NCBI GenBank assembly: GCA_959019945.1
Contig: CAUEQD010000034.1
Coordinates: 1-15,722, forward strand
Length of the DNA: 15,722 bases
Reading direction: 5' to 3'
From: an uncultured Collinsella sp.
GTDB taxonomy: Bacteria > Actinomycetota > Coriobacteriia > Coriobacteriales > Coriobacteriaceae
Below the pieces are notes generated by a model. That model worked only from the letters and a program-made list of their open reading frames with translations, ran no database searches and had not been told where the DNA came from. The number at the start of each line of letters is the position of its first letter. The first letter of the stretch is position 1. Made by a program: the position numbers and the translations under genes. Positions 1 to 6,570 of this stretch are shown here, one piece after another.

Positions 1-24
1 GGGGGGAAGGGGTGGGGAAAGGTG

Positions 25-53
25 TTGAAAAATGGGGCGGTTCCCCATATTAT
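25..53 (+). promoter_or_regulatory. Predicted sigma70-type promoter of mraZ and the cluster
   Basis: A TTGAAA hexamer at 25-30 matches five of six -35 consensus bases. TATTAT at 48-53 matches five of six -10 bases. The spacer is exactly 17 bases, and the predicted transcript start is near 59-61, about 60 bases before the mraZ start codon. The spacer is filled by an inverted repeat (32-48), so a bound repressor would block RNA polymerase directly. This is the best promoter visible in the window. Its activity is inferred from the hexamers and spacing only. Confidence 0.7.
32..48. repeat. Inverted repeat in the promoter spacer, candidate operator 1
   Basis: ATGGGG and CCCCAT form perfect 6-base arms around the 5-base centre CGGTT. 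The core GGGGCGGTTCCCC recurs with one base changed at 71-83. The site lies exactly between the -35 and -10 hexamers of the predicted mraZ promoter. A repressor operator is an inference; MraZ itself is the nearest candidate, although known MraZ sites are direct repeats. Confidence 0.6.
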
Positions 54-68
54 TGATGACGTCGACAG

Positions 69-85
69 GCGGGGTGGTTCCCCGC
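69..85. repeat. Inverted repeat after the transcript start, candidate operator 2 or leader hairpin
   Basis: GCGGGG and CCCCGC form perfect 6-base arms around TGGTT. The layout and 13-base core match the repeat at 32-48, with centres 37 bases apart. It begins about nine bases after the predicted transcript start. It could therefore act as a second DNA operator, or as a GC-rich hairpin with a 5-base loop near the 5' end of the mRNA. The sequence alone cannot separate the two. Confidence 0.55.
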
Positions 86-121
86 GTACGTGCCATCTGA
101 GTAACCGAGGGGAGGGCGCAC

Positions 122-556
122 ATGGGAATGACTGGTGCATACGAGCGCAATCTCGATGCAAAAGGTCGTCTATCCCTGCCTGCACCCCTTCGCGAGGAGC
201 TTGGAGAGCACGTTCGCGTGTTTAAAGCCCTGGATGTCGATGCTCTGTACGTGTTCTCTGCCGAGGCCTTCGATAAGTGGGTCGAAGGACTCTTCGCGGG
301 TCGTGAGGGCCACGAGGGTTTTAACCCGCGTGACATTAATGACCAGAAGCTCATGAGGGCGATCAACAAGCGCACCACGTCGATGGACGTGGACAGCGCC
401 GGTCGTATCGGTCTTTCCGAGTCTCTCCGCAAGCAGGCGAACCTCGACCGCGAGGTCACGGTTGTGGGCAACTACGACCACCTTGAGGTTTGGGATCGCG
501 CCGCGGCCGATGAGGACGATGACGATGAGGCCCTGCTGGACCTCTTCTTCTCGTAA
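122..556 (+). CDS. mraZ: MraZ, AbrB-like transcriptional regulator of the dcw cluster
   Basis: MraZ is a ring-forming DNA-binding protein that regulates its own cluster from the first promoter; in E. coli it represses. The protein has 144 residues, the usual size. It shows both hallmark half-domains: DAKGR at residues 12-16 followed by LSLPAPLR, and DSAGR at 91-95 followed by IGLSESLR. The order as first gene of the cluster also fits. The start at 122 has GGAGGG at 111-116, five bases upstream; a second ATG at 128 is in frame and would remove two residues. The C-terminus is odd, with an acidic run (EDDDDE, 131-136) before a hydrophobic LLDLFFS end. Its likely targets are the TGGGG boxes and inverted repeats just upstream. 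Identity is near certain; the regulatory targets are inferred. Confidence 0.96.
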   Translation: MGMTGAYERNLDAKGRLSLPAPLREELGEHVRVFKALDVDALYVFSAEAFDKWVEGLFAGREGHEGFNPRDINDQKLMRAINKRTTSMDVDSAGRIGLSESLRKQANLDREVTVVGNYDHLEVWDRAAADEDDDDEALLDLFFS

Positions 557-576
557 GGGCAAGGCACGGGTAACGG

Positions 577-1542
577 ATGGAGCGTGGGATCTTGACACAA
601 GAATATCGGCATGAACCTGTCATGCTCGGCGAAGTGCTTGAGTCGCTGCGGCTAAAGAGCGGCTCCGTTGTCTGCGATTGCACCCTTGGCGGTGCCGGCC
701 ATTCGGTAAAGATGGCCGCGCAGGTGGGGGAGACGGGCCTTTTGCTCGGCGTCGATCAGGACGACATGGCCCTCGAGGCCGCTGGCGCCCGTCTGGACCG
801 CGAGGTTCCCGGAGTTCCGCACCAGCTGCTGAAGGGCAACTTCGGCGACTTGGACGAGCTGCTTTGCTCGGCCGAGGTGCCCGGGGTCGATGGCTTCCTG
901 TTCGATTTGGGCGTTTCGTCACCGCAACTCGATATCCCTGGCAGGGGCTTTTCGTATAACGAGGACGCCCCATTGGACATGCGGATGGATCCGGGTAATA
1001 ACACCTTAAACGCAGCTGAGGTCATCAACACCTATAACGAACACGACCTCGCCCGGATTCTACGCGTCTACGGCGAAGAGAAGTTTGCCTCGCAGATCGC
1101 GCGCGAGATCGTGCGCCGCCGCGAGCAAGAACCGATCGAAACCACCGGCCAATTTGTCGAGATCATCAAGGCGGGTATCCCGGCTGCCGCTCGTCGGCAT
1201 GGCGGACACCCGGCCAAGAAAAGTTTCCAGGCCATTCGCATCGAGGTCAATCACGAGCTCGATGTGCTCGAACGAGGGCTTGATGCCGCCACCAGGTGGC
1301 TCAACCCGGGCGGACGTATCTGCGTCATCTCGTATCACTCGCTCGAGGACCGTATCGTAAAGAACCACTTTAAGGAGATGAGCCAGGGGTGCACGTGTCC
1401 GCCGGAGATTCCGGTGTGCGTGTGCGGCAACGTGCCGATACTCAAGGTCATCACCCGCAAACCCTTGGTTGCCCAGCCTGATGAGGTTGAGCGCAACCCT
1501 CGGGCGAGATCAGCCAAAATCCGCGTGGCGCAGCGTCTGTAG
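577..1542 (+). CDS. rsmH: RsmH, 16S rRNA (cytosine-1402 N4) methyltransferase
   Basis: This enzyme uses S-adenosylmethionine to methylate N4 of C1402 in the ribosomal P site; it is the second gene in most dcw clusters (old name mraW). Of 321 residues, the N-terminal HEPVML precedes the SAM-binding loop CTLGGAGHS (35-43). Other family blocks are FDLGVSSPQLD (109-119), RGFSYNEDAPLDMRMD (123-138), VISYHSLEDRIVK (250-262) and the C-terminal NPRARSAKIR. A CxC...CxC group sits at 272-283 and is common in the family. The ATG at 577 has no clear ribosome binding site. An in-frame TTG at 592, with GGAG at 579-582, would begin at the sixth residue and fits family N-termini better. The real start may be 592. 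The gene lies 20 bases after mraZ. Confidence 0.96.
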   Translation: MERGILTQEYRHEPVMLGEVLESLRLKSGSVVCDCTLGGAGHSVKMAAQVGETGLLLGVDQDDMALEAAGARLDREVPGVPHQLLKGNFGDLDELLCSAEVPGVDGFLFDLGVSSPQLDIPGRGFSYNEDAPLDMRMDPGNNTLNAAEVINTYNEHDLARILRVYGEEKFASQIAREIVRRREQEPIETTGQFVEIIKAGIPAAARRHGGHPAKKSFQAIRIEVNHELDVLERGLDAATRWLNPGGRICVISYHSLEDRIVKNHFKEMSQGCTCPPEIPVCVCGNVPILKVITRKPLVAQPDEVERNPRARSAKIRVAQRL

Positions 1543-1632
1543 GCGCGACCGCGCGATATTGGACCTCCCGCTCGCACCATAAACGAAGCTTAAACACACT
1601 ACCAACGTACTCGGGATGGGAGGCGGCATATC

Positions 1633-2103
1633 ATGGGCTACAACACTTCAAGCGCAGCACTTGCCTATGATATGAACGCCATGCCCGCCTATCGTGAGAC
1701 GCCGCAGGCCCCCGTTGCTCCCCGTGAGCAGCGCACGCCGCGCTTTGATGTCTACACGGGCGCGGGCCGTCAGGCAAACCAGGCGGTAAGCCCGGTTTTC
1801 ATGAGCGTTCTTAAAACGTTTTGCATCATTGCGGCTATCTTCATGACGATCGGCGTCGCCCGCGTGGCACTCGCCGGCGTTACGGCCCAGGTGCTCAACA
1901 GCAACGCCGAGCTTACCAACACGCTCGAAAAGGCGACCGATGAGAGCTCCGACCTGGAGGTCATGCATTCGGTCTATGGCGCCGACACGCGCATTCGCGA
2001 CCTTGCGGGCGCTTATGGCATGGTGGAGCCCAGCGAGAGCGTTACACTTGACTTTTCGCAGGATGCAGCCGCGGGCGCCAACGCGACCGCGACCGCTCAG
2101 TAG
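1633..2103 (+). CDS. ftsL: FtsL-like bitopic cell division protein
   Basis: The protein has 156 residues. A proline- and arginine-containing cytoplasmic segment (about 1-55) precedes one membrane helix (about 56-78, VFMSVLKTFCIIAAIF onward). A polar, probably coiled-coil stretch follows (about 83-125), then a low-complexity alanine/threonine end. This topology, and the place between rsmH and ftsI, are those of FtsL, which with FtsQ/DivIB and FtsB/DivIC forms the periplasmic complex that activates FtsW-FtsI. Sequence similarity in this family is always weak, so the call rests on topology and position. A ribosome binding site (GGGAGG, 1618-1623) lies about nine bases before the ATG. A 90-base gap separates it from rsmH, and I see no convincing promoter or terminator in it. 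The ORF ends 17 bases before the next start. Confidence 0.78.
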   Translation: MGYNTSSAALAYDMNAMPAYRETPQAPVAPREQRTPRFDVYTGAGRQANQAVSPVFMSVLKTFCIIAAIFMTIGVARVALAGVTAQVLNSNAELTNTLEKATDESSDLEVMHSVYGADTRIRDLAGAYGMVEPSESVTLDFSQDAAAGANATATAQ

Positions 2104-2120
2104 CAAGACGGTAGCTGAGT

Positions 2121-3986
2121 ATGACAAATGACTATCGCCGCGGTTCCGATGGGGGCCGCGGTTCTGGACGTCCCTCGTCGCGGGGACGTTCTGGTTATCA
2201 AGGAACGGGTCGGCAATCTTACAACGCCGGGCAGTCCCGTGGCAACGACCCGGCGTCGCGACTTCGCGGCTCGGACGGCCCTCAAATGCATAACACCAGG
2301 TCGCGCAAGAGTTCGTCGACCGAATGGCTCACAGGCACGCCTCTGCCTCGCCGCAAAGCCATCATGGGCTTCATCGGGCTTGGTTTGGGCTTGGGCGTCT
2401 TTCGCCTTGCCGACTATCAAATTGTCGAAGCCGATAAACTGCGCGAGCGTGCCGATGCGCGCCGCCTGCTTGCACAGACCCTCTATGCCAAACGCGGCAC
2501 CATCTACGACCGCAACGGTAACGTGCTGGCGTCGTCGGTCGAATGTCGCAACATCGCCGTGAACCCGCAGCTTGTCGAGGATGTTGACAAGACGGTGTCG
2601 GCGCTGGTCAAGGCAACTGGAATCGATAAAAAGACCTGCCGCAAGCTCGTCGAGTCCGATGGCACCTGGGTGTATATCAAGCGCCAGGTGGACGAAGACG
2701 ATGCTGCGGCGCTGGAGAAGAAAAACCTGCCCGGCGTGCTTTTTGAGCAGGCCATGAAGCGCGTATATCCATACGGCAATCTGGCATCGCAGGTGCTGGG
2801 TGTAGTGAATGTAGACAACGACGGCTTGACGGGTCTCGAAAAGCAATACAACAAGCTTCTGACCGGCACGAATGGTACCCTCGTGCGCGAGCGCGCGAGG
2901 GACGGCAGCTATATCGCGGGCGGTGCCTATAAAAAGGTGGCTGCGGTCGACGGCGTTGACATCGTGACGACGCTCGACGTCAATATGCAGCGAGCGGCTG
3001 AGGATGCTTTGGCGGAGGCTGTCGAGAAGACAAAGGCCAAGAACGGCTCGGCTTTGGTCACCGACCCCACGACTGGTGAAATTCTCGCCGCCTGCTCGTA
3101 CCCGACCTACGACCAGACCGATCTGGAAAACGCCAAGACCGAGGATATGAACTTGCGCCTGGTCACCGACGCCTACGAGCCCGGCTCGGTCTTTAAGACG
3201 CTCGTGGCGGGCGCCGGCTTCGACTTGGGCGTCGTGCGATCGAGTACGTCGTTTGAGGTGCCGGCGAGCATCAAGGTGGGTGACGATACCGTCACCGATG
3301 CCGACAAGCGCGACTATGCCATGACCATGGATGTGCGCGAGATGATGCGCCGTTCGTCCAACGTGGGCTTTGTCCTGGTGGGGCGCAAGATCGGTGCGGA
3401 TGACTTTGCCGCCTATGTGGACAAGTGGGGCATAGGTCACAGCTCCGGTGTCGATTTTCCGGGCGAGAGCCTGGGCATCGTCAAGGAGCGTGACCAGTAT
3501 GACGGCGCCACGCTGGGTTCGATGAGCTTTGGACAGGCGCTGTCCGTCTCGCCGATTGAGATCGCACGTGCCGTGGGCGGCATCGCCAACGGCGGCGTGA
3601 TGATGACCCCGCACTTCTATAAGTCCAGCAAAGGCGACGAGAAGGACTGGGGCGAAGGCGAGCGCGCGATTTCGGAGGACGCCGCATCCCAGGTGACATC
3701 GTGCATGCAGACGGTCGTGTCCGAGGGAACGGGCGTTGGCGGCGCGGTTGACGGCTATGACGTGGCGGGTAAGACCGGTACGGCCGAACGAGCCGACGAG
3801 AACGGCGGCTACCTCAAGGAGAACTACATGTCGTCCTTTATGGGCTTTGCACCGGCACAATCGCCCAAGGTGCTGTGCTATATCACGCTCGACGGAACGC
3901 CGAGCGGCTCAGATGCCGCTGCGGTGCCGTTCCAGTCCATTATGGCCAACGCGCTCGACGTGCTGGGTATCCCGCACACGAAGTAG
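2121..3986 (+). CDS. ftsI: Class B penicillin-binding protein, FtsI/PBP3-type septal transpeptidase
   Basis: It cross-links septal peptidoglycan outside the membrane, working with FtsW. The protein has 621 residues. A cytoplasmic tail rich in Gly, Arg and Ser (1-75) precedes one membrane helix (about 80-97). The PBP dimerisation region begins around residues 115-140 (AKRGTIYDRNG). The transpeptidase domain carries the three catalytic motifs: S356-V-F-K359 with nucleophile Ser356, S412-S-N414, and K551-T-G553. It ends shortly after the catalytic domain, so there are no PASTA repeats, unlike SpoVD or PBP2x types. The ATG at 2121 has only a weak upstream purine stretch, and coupling to the ftsL-like gene 17 bases before it is possible. 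Family assignment is secure; the FtsI role is supported by the neighbours. Confidence 0.95.
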   Translation: MTNDYRRGSDGGRGSGRPSSRGRSGYQGTGRQSYNAGQSRGNDPASRLRGSDGPQMHNTRSRKSSSTEWLTGTPLPRRKAIMGFIGLGLGLGVFRLADYQIVEADKLRERADARRLLAQTLYAKRGTIYDRNGNVLASSVECRNIAVNPQLVEDVDKTVSALVKATGIDKKTCRKLVESDGTWVYIKRQVDEDDAAALEKKNLPGVLFEQAMKRVYPYGNLASQVLGVVNVDNDGLTGLEKQYNKLLTGTNGTLVRERARDGSYIAGGAYKKVAAVDGVDIVTTLDVNMQRAAEDALAEAVEKTKAKNGSALVTDPTTGEILAACSYPTYDQTDLENAKTEDMNLRLVTDAYEPGSVFKTLVAGAGFDLGVVRSSTSFEVPASIKVGDDTVTDADKRDYAMTMDVREMMRRSSNVGFVLVGRKIGADDFAAYVDKWGIGHSSGVDFPGESLGIVKERDQYDGATLGSMSFGQALSVSPIEIARAVGGIANGGVMMTPHFYKSSKGDEKDWGEGERAISEDAASQVTSCMQTVVSEGTGVGGAVDGYDVAGKTGTAERADENGGYLKENYMSSFMGFAPAQSPKVLCYITLDGTPSGSDAAAVPFQSIMANALDVLGIPHTK

Positions 3987-4113
3987 GGGGTTACAATCTT
4001 TGGAGCGTGGTTTGTTGTCCCATATGAGGGGTGTTCACATGCCCTGCACCACGCATGCGCGGCGCTGGGATACAATACGCCGATAGCATTATTAGGTTTA
4101 CAGGGGAGCTGCA
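3987..4113 (+). other. ftsI-murF gap with promoter-like boxes and a long-range inverted repeat, no murE
   Basis: These 127 bases hold no gene. TACAAT occurs at 3992-3997 and again at 4071-4076; both resemble -10 boxes, but neither has a clear -35 hexamer 16-18 bases upstream. GCGTGGT (4005-4011) pairs with ACCACGC (4048-4054), and AGGG (4027-4030) with CCCT (4042-4045), so the RNA could fold. CGCATGCG at 4052-4059 is self-complementary. No T-run follows, so I do not call a terminator. An internal promoter for murF is possible but weakly supported. Confidence 0.35.
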
Positions 4114-5538
4114 ATGATAGAGATCGCCGTCAACAACCTCGCGGCCGCAACAGGGGCCCGAACCGTGACGGGAGAAGCCGATCAGGTATGCCGCGGGTGC
4201 GTTATCGACTCGCGCCAGGTCGAGGAAGGGACGATTTTCGTCGCCTTTCCCGGTGAAAACGTCGACGGCAATGATTTTGCTTCCCGTGCCGTCCAGTCGG
4301 GTGCCGGCGCCGTAGTGATGACGCGTGAGCCCGAGGCCGAGCTGGTCTCGCTGGCGCAGGACAAGGGCTGTGCCATCTTGCTGACCGATGATCCCGAGGA
4401 GTTTCTGCTGCGTTTGGCGCACACGTACCGTCTGGAGCTTGGCTGCCTGGTCGTTGGTATTACCGGTTCCATCGGCAAGACGACGACCAAGGACGTGCTC
4501 GCCGCTGTGCTCGCCAAGCGCTATCGTGTCTGGGCCACCAAGGGCAATTTCAATAACCTGATCGGCATGCCACTCACGGTGCTTTCCGCTCCGGCCGATA
4601 CCGAGGTCCTGGTGCTCGAGATGGGCATGAACCATTTCCACGAGATCGAGCGCCTGTCCCAGTCCGCCAATCCCAACCTTGCCATCGTGAGCAAGATTGG
4701 TACCTCTCATATCGGCATTTTGGGTAGCCGCGAGAACATCGCCCGCGCTAAGGCCGAGATTGTCCAGGGTATGTGCGCCGCTGGCGACTTCTTGCCGCTG
4801 CTGGTTTTGGGCGGCGAGGACGACTTTACGCCGTTCATTCGCGATACGTTCGCCCAGCCTGCTGGTATCGACGTGATGCTGGCCGGCGTCTCGGACGATG
4901 ATGAGGTCCGTGCCCGCGACGTTCGAGTTGATGACGAGGGCCGTCCGGTCTTTACTCTCGATTTTGGTCAGGGCGAGACAATCGATACCATGCTTGCCAT
5001 CCCCGGCGTGCAGTCCGTCCCAAATGCCGTTAAGGCCGCCGCGGTTGCCTATCGCCTGGGCGTGACGCCCGAGCAGATCGATGCTGCCTTTAGAGGCCTC
5101 ACGATCACCGGTCACCGCCAGGAGATCAAACGCGCCAAGAGCGGTGCCCGCGTCATCGACGATTCCTATAACGCCAGTGCCGAATCCATGGCTGCTGGCC
5201 TCGATCTGCTGTGCTCGCTTTCGTGCACGGGGTCTCGCATGGCGATCTTGGGCGAGATGGGCGAGATGGGCGATGAGGCTCCTCGCATGCATGAACTCGT
5301 GGGCGCCTATGCCGCCGCCAAGAAGCTCGACATGCTGGCGTGCGTGGGTGGTGAGCTGGCCCAGCTTATGGCCGATGCCGCGCGCATGATGGGCATGGAC
5401 GAGGACCGCATCCAGGTGTTCTCCGATTATCAGCAGGTGCTCGACCGCATGGGCGGCGCGCTTGAAAAACATGATGTTGTACTGGTCAAGGGTTCCCGCT
5501 TTGTTGAGCTCGACCGCTTTGTGGAAGGTGTGTGCTAG
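4114..5538 (+). CDS. murF: MurF, UDP-MurNAc-tripeptide D-alanyl-D-alanine ligase
   Basis: MurF uses ATP to add D-Ala-D-Ala to the UDP-MurNAc-tripeptide, completing the cytoplasmic pentapeptide precursor. The 474 residues show the three Mur ligase domains. The N-terminal substrate domain has the DSRQVEEGTIFVAFPGE block (32-48). The central ATPase has GITGSIGKTTTK (115-126), NFNNLIGMPLT (145-155), EMGM (169-172) and SKIGTSHIG (193-201). The C-terminal domain has HRQEIKR (334-340) and DDSYNAS (349-355). EMGM and NFNN/IG favour MurF over MurE. The ATG has GGGGAG at 4103-4108 five bases upstream. Only three bases separate its stop from mraY. The residue-3 amino acid of its tripeptide substrate cannot be read from this window. 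Confidence 0.96.
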   Translation: MIEIAVNNLAAATGARTVTGEADQVCRGCVIDSRQVEEGTIFVAFPGENVDGNDFASRAVQSGAGAVVMTREPEAELVSLAQDKGCAILLTDDPEEFLLRLAHTYRLELGCLVVGITGSIGKTTTKDVLAAVLAKRYRVWATKGNFNNLIGMPLTVLSAPADTEVLVLEMGMNHFHEIERLSQSANPNLAIVSKIGTSHIGILGSRENIARAKAEIVQGMCAAGDFLPLLVLGGEDDFTPFIRDTFAQPAGIDVMLAGVSDDDEVRARDVRVDDEGRPVFTLDFGQGETIDTMLAIPGVQSVPNAVKAAAVAYRLGVTPEQIDAAFRGLTITGHRQEIKRAKSGARVIDDSYNASAESMAAGLDLLCSLSCTGSRMAILGEMGEMGDEAPRMHELVGAYAAAKKLDMLACVGGELAQLMADAARMMGMDEDRIQVFSDYQQVLDRMGGALEKHDVVLVKGSRFVELDRFVEGVC

Positions 5539-5541
5539 CCC

Positions 5542-6561
5542 ATGTTCGGCAATCCCTCGTATCCAACGTATCAGGCTTTTTTGGGGCTTGGCATCGCCGC
5601 CGCCATTGCGCTGCTGCTCATGCCGTGGTGGATCAAGCTGCTCAAGGTCGAGGGTATCGGCCAGCAGGTTCGTGCCGATGGCCCCAAGCGTCATTTGGTT
5701 AAGCAGGGAACGCCCACCATGGGTGGCGTTGTCATCCTCGTCGCGATCTCGCTGACCTGCCTGCTGATGGGCAAGCTCACCACCGAGCTCGTGCTCGTGC
5801 TGCTCGCCACGCTGGCGACCGGCGTGCTGGGCCTGATCGACGACCTGACCTCCGTTACGCATGGGCGCTCGCTCGGTCTGACGCCTCATGCCAAGATGAT
5901 CGGCCTAACCATTATCTGTGTCACCTTTACGGTACTTGCCGTCAACTGGTGCGGCGTCGCCCCCGAGATTCGTTTTCCCGGCGGCCTGACGATTGACCTC
6001 GGTGTTCTTTCGACCACCATCTGCGGCCTTTCGTTCCCGTGGCTCTACATTGTCTTTTGCTGGCTGATGATCGCCGGTCTTTCTAATGCCGTGAACCTGA
6101 CCGATGGCCTTGACGGTCTTGCTGGCGGCACCTCCATGATTGCCATGCTCGCCATGGCTGCGATGGCGTTTTTGCACGGAGACGTGAACCTGTCCATCTT
6201 CTGCACCGCGTGTGCCGGTGCCTGCTTGGGCTTTCTGTGGTTCAACTGCTATCCGGCGAGCATCTTTATGGGCGATACCGGCTCGCTTGCCCTGGGCGCC
6301 GCGTTTGCCTGCACGTCCATCATGACCAACACCGAGGTCGTCTCCCTCATCATCGGCGGCTTGTTTATCGTTGAGACCCTGTCGGTCATGATTCAGGTTG
6401 TCTACTTCCACTTTACGCACAAGCGCGTCTTCCTTATGGCGCCCATCCATCATCATTTCGAAAAGAAGGGCTGGGCCGAGACCAAGGTCGTCATCCGTTT
6501 TTGGATTATCGCTGCGGCCTTTGGTGCCGTTGGCCTTGCTTTGTTCTTCCAGTTGGGATAG
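5542..6561 (+). CDS. mraY: MraY, phospho-MurNAc-pentapeptide transferase
   Basis: MraY transfers phospho-MurNAc-pentapeptide from UDP to undecaprenyl phosphate, making lipid I on the inner face of the membrane. The 339 residues form about ten hydrophobic segments, as in the family. Family residues are present: GPKRHLVKQGTPTMGG (47-62), the magnesium-binding pair D100-D101, NLTDGLDGLAGG (185-196), MGDTGS (243-248) and the HHH motif in PIHHHFEKKGW (301-311). The ATG lies three bases after the murF stop. A purine-rich site, GGAAGGTG at 5523-5530, falls inside the end of murF, which suggests coupled translation. MurG, which uses the product, is encoded three genes later. Confidence 0.97.
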   Translation: MFGNPSYPTYQAFLGLGIAAAIALLLMPWWIKLLKVEGIGQQVRADGPKRHLVKQGTPTMGGVVILVAISLTCLLMGKLTTELVLVLLATLATGVLGLIDDLTSVTHGRSLGLTPHAKMIGLTIICVTFTVLAVNWCGVAPEIRFPGGLTIDLGVLSTTICGLSFPWLYIVFCWLMIAGLSNAVNLTDGLDGLAGGTSMIAMLAMAAMAFLHGDVNLSIFCTACAGACLGFLWFNCYPASIFMGDTGSLALGAAFACTSIMTNTEVVSLIIGGLFIVETLSVMIQVVYFHFTHKRVFLMAPIHHHFEKKGWAETKVVIRFWIIAAAFGAVGLALFFQLG

Positions 6562-6570
6562 TGGTCTTTC

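Noticed and set aside
22..225. Small plus-strand open frame overlapping the mraZ promoter and start
   Set aside because: It would begin before the predicted transcript start and run through both palindromes; MraZ in the other frame is certain.
1543..1554. GC-rich hairpin just after rsmH as a terminator
   Set aside because: The stem is only four or five pairs with a tight loop, and no T-run follows.
1559..1583. TTGGAC and CATAAA as a promoter for the ftsL-like gene
   Set aside because: The spacer is only 13 bases, too short for a sigma70 promoter.
2097..3860. 587-codon open frame on the minus strand opposite ftsI
   Set aside because: It is a mirror of the GC-rich codon pattern of a certain gene. 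Its product is rich in His, Arg and Ala, with no recognisable motif and no ribosome binding site of note.
3991..5889. 632-codon open frame on the minus strand opposite murF and the start of mraY
   Set aside because: It crosses a gene boundary and a non-coding gap antisense to two certain genes, and its translation has no family features.
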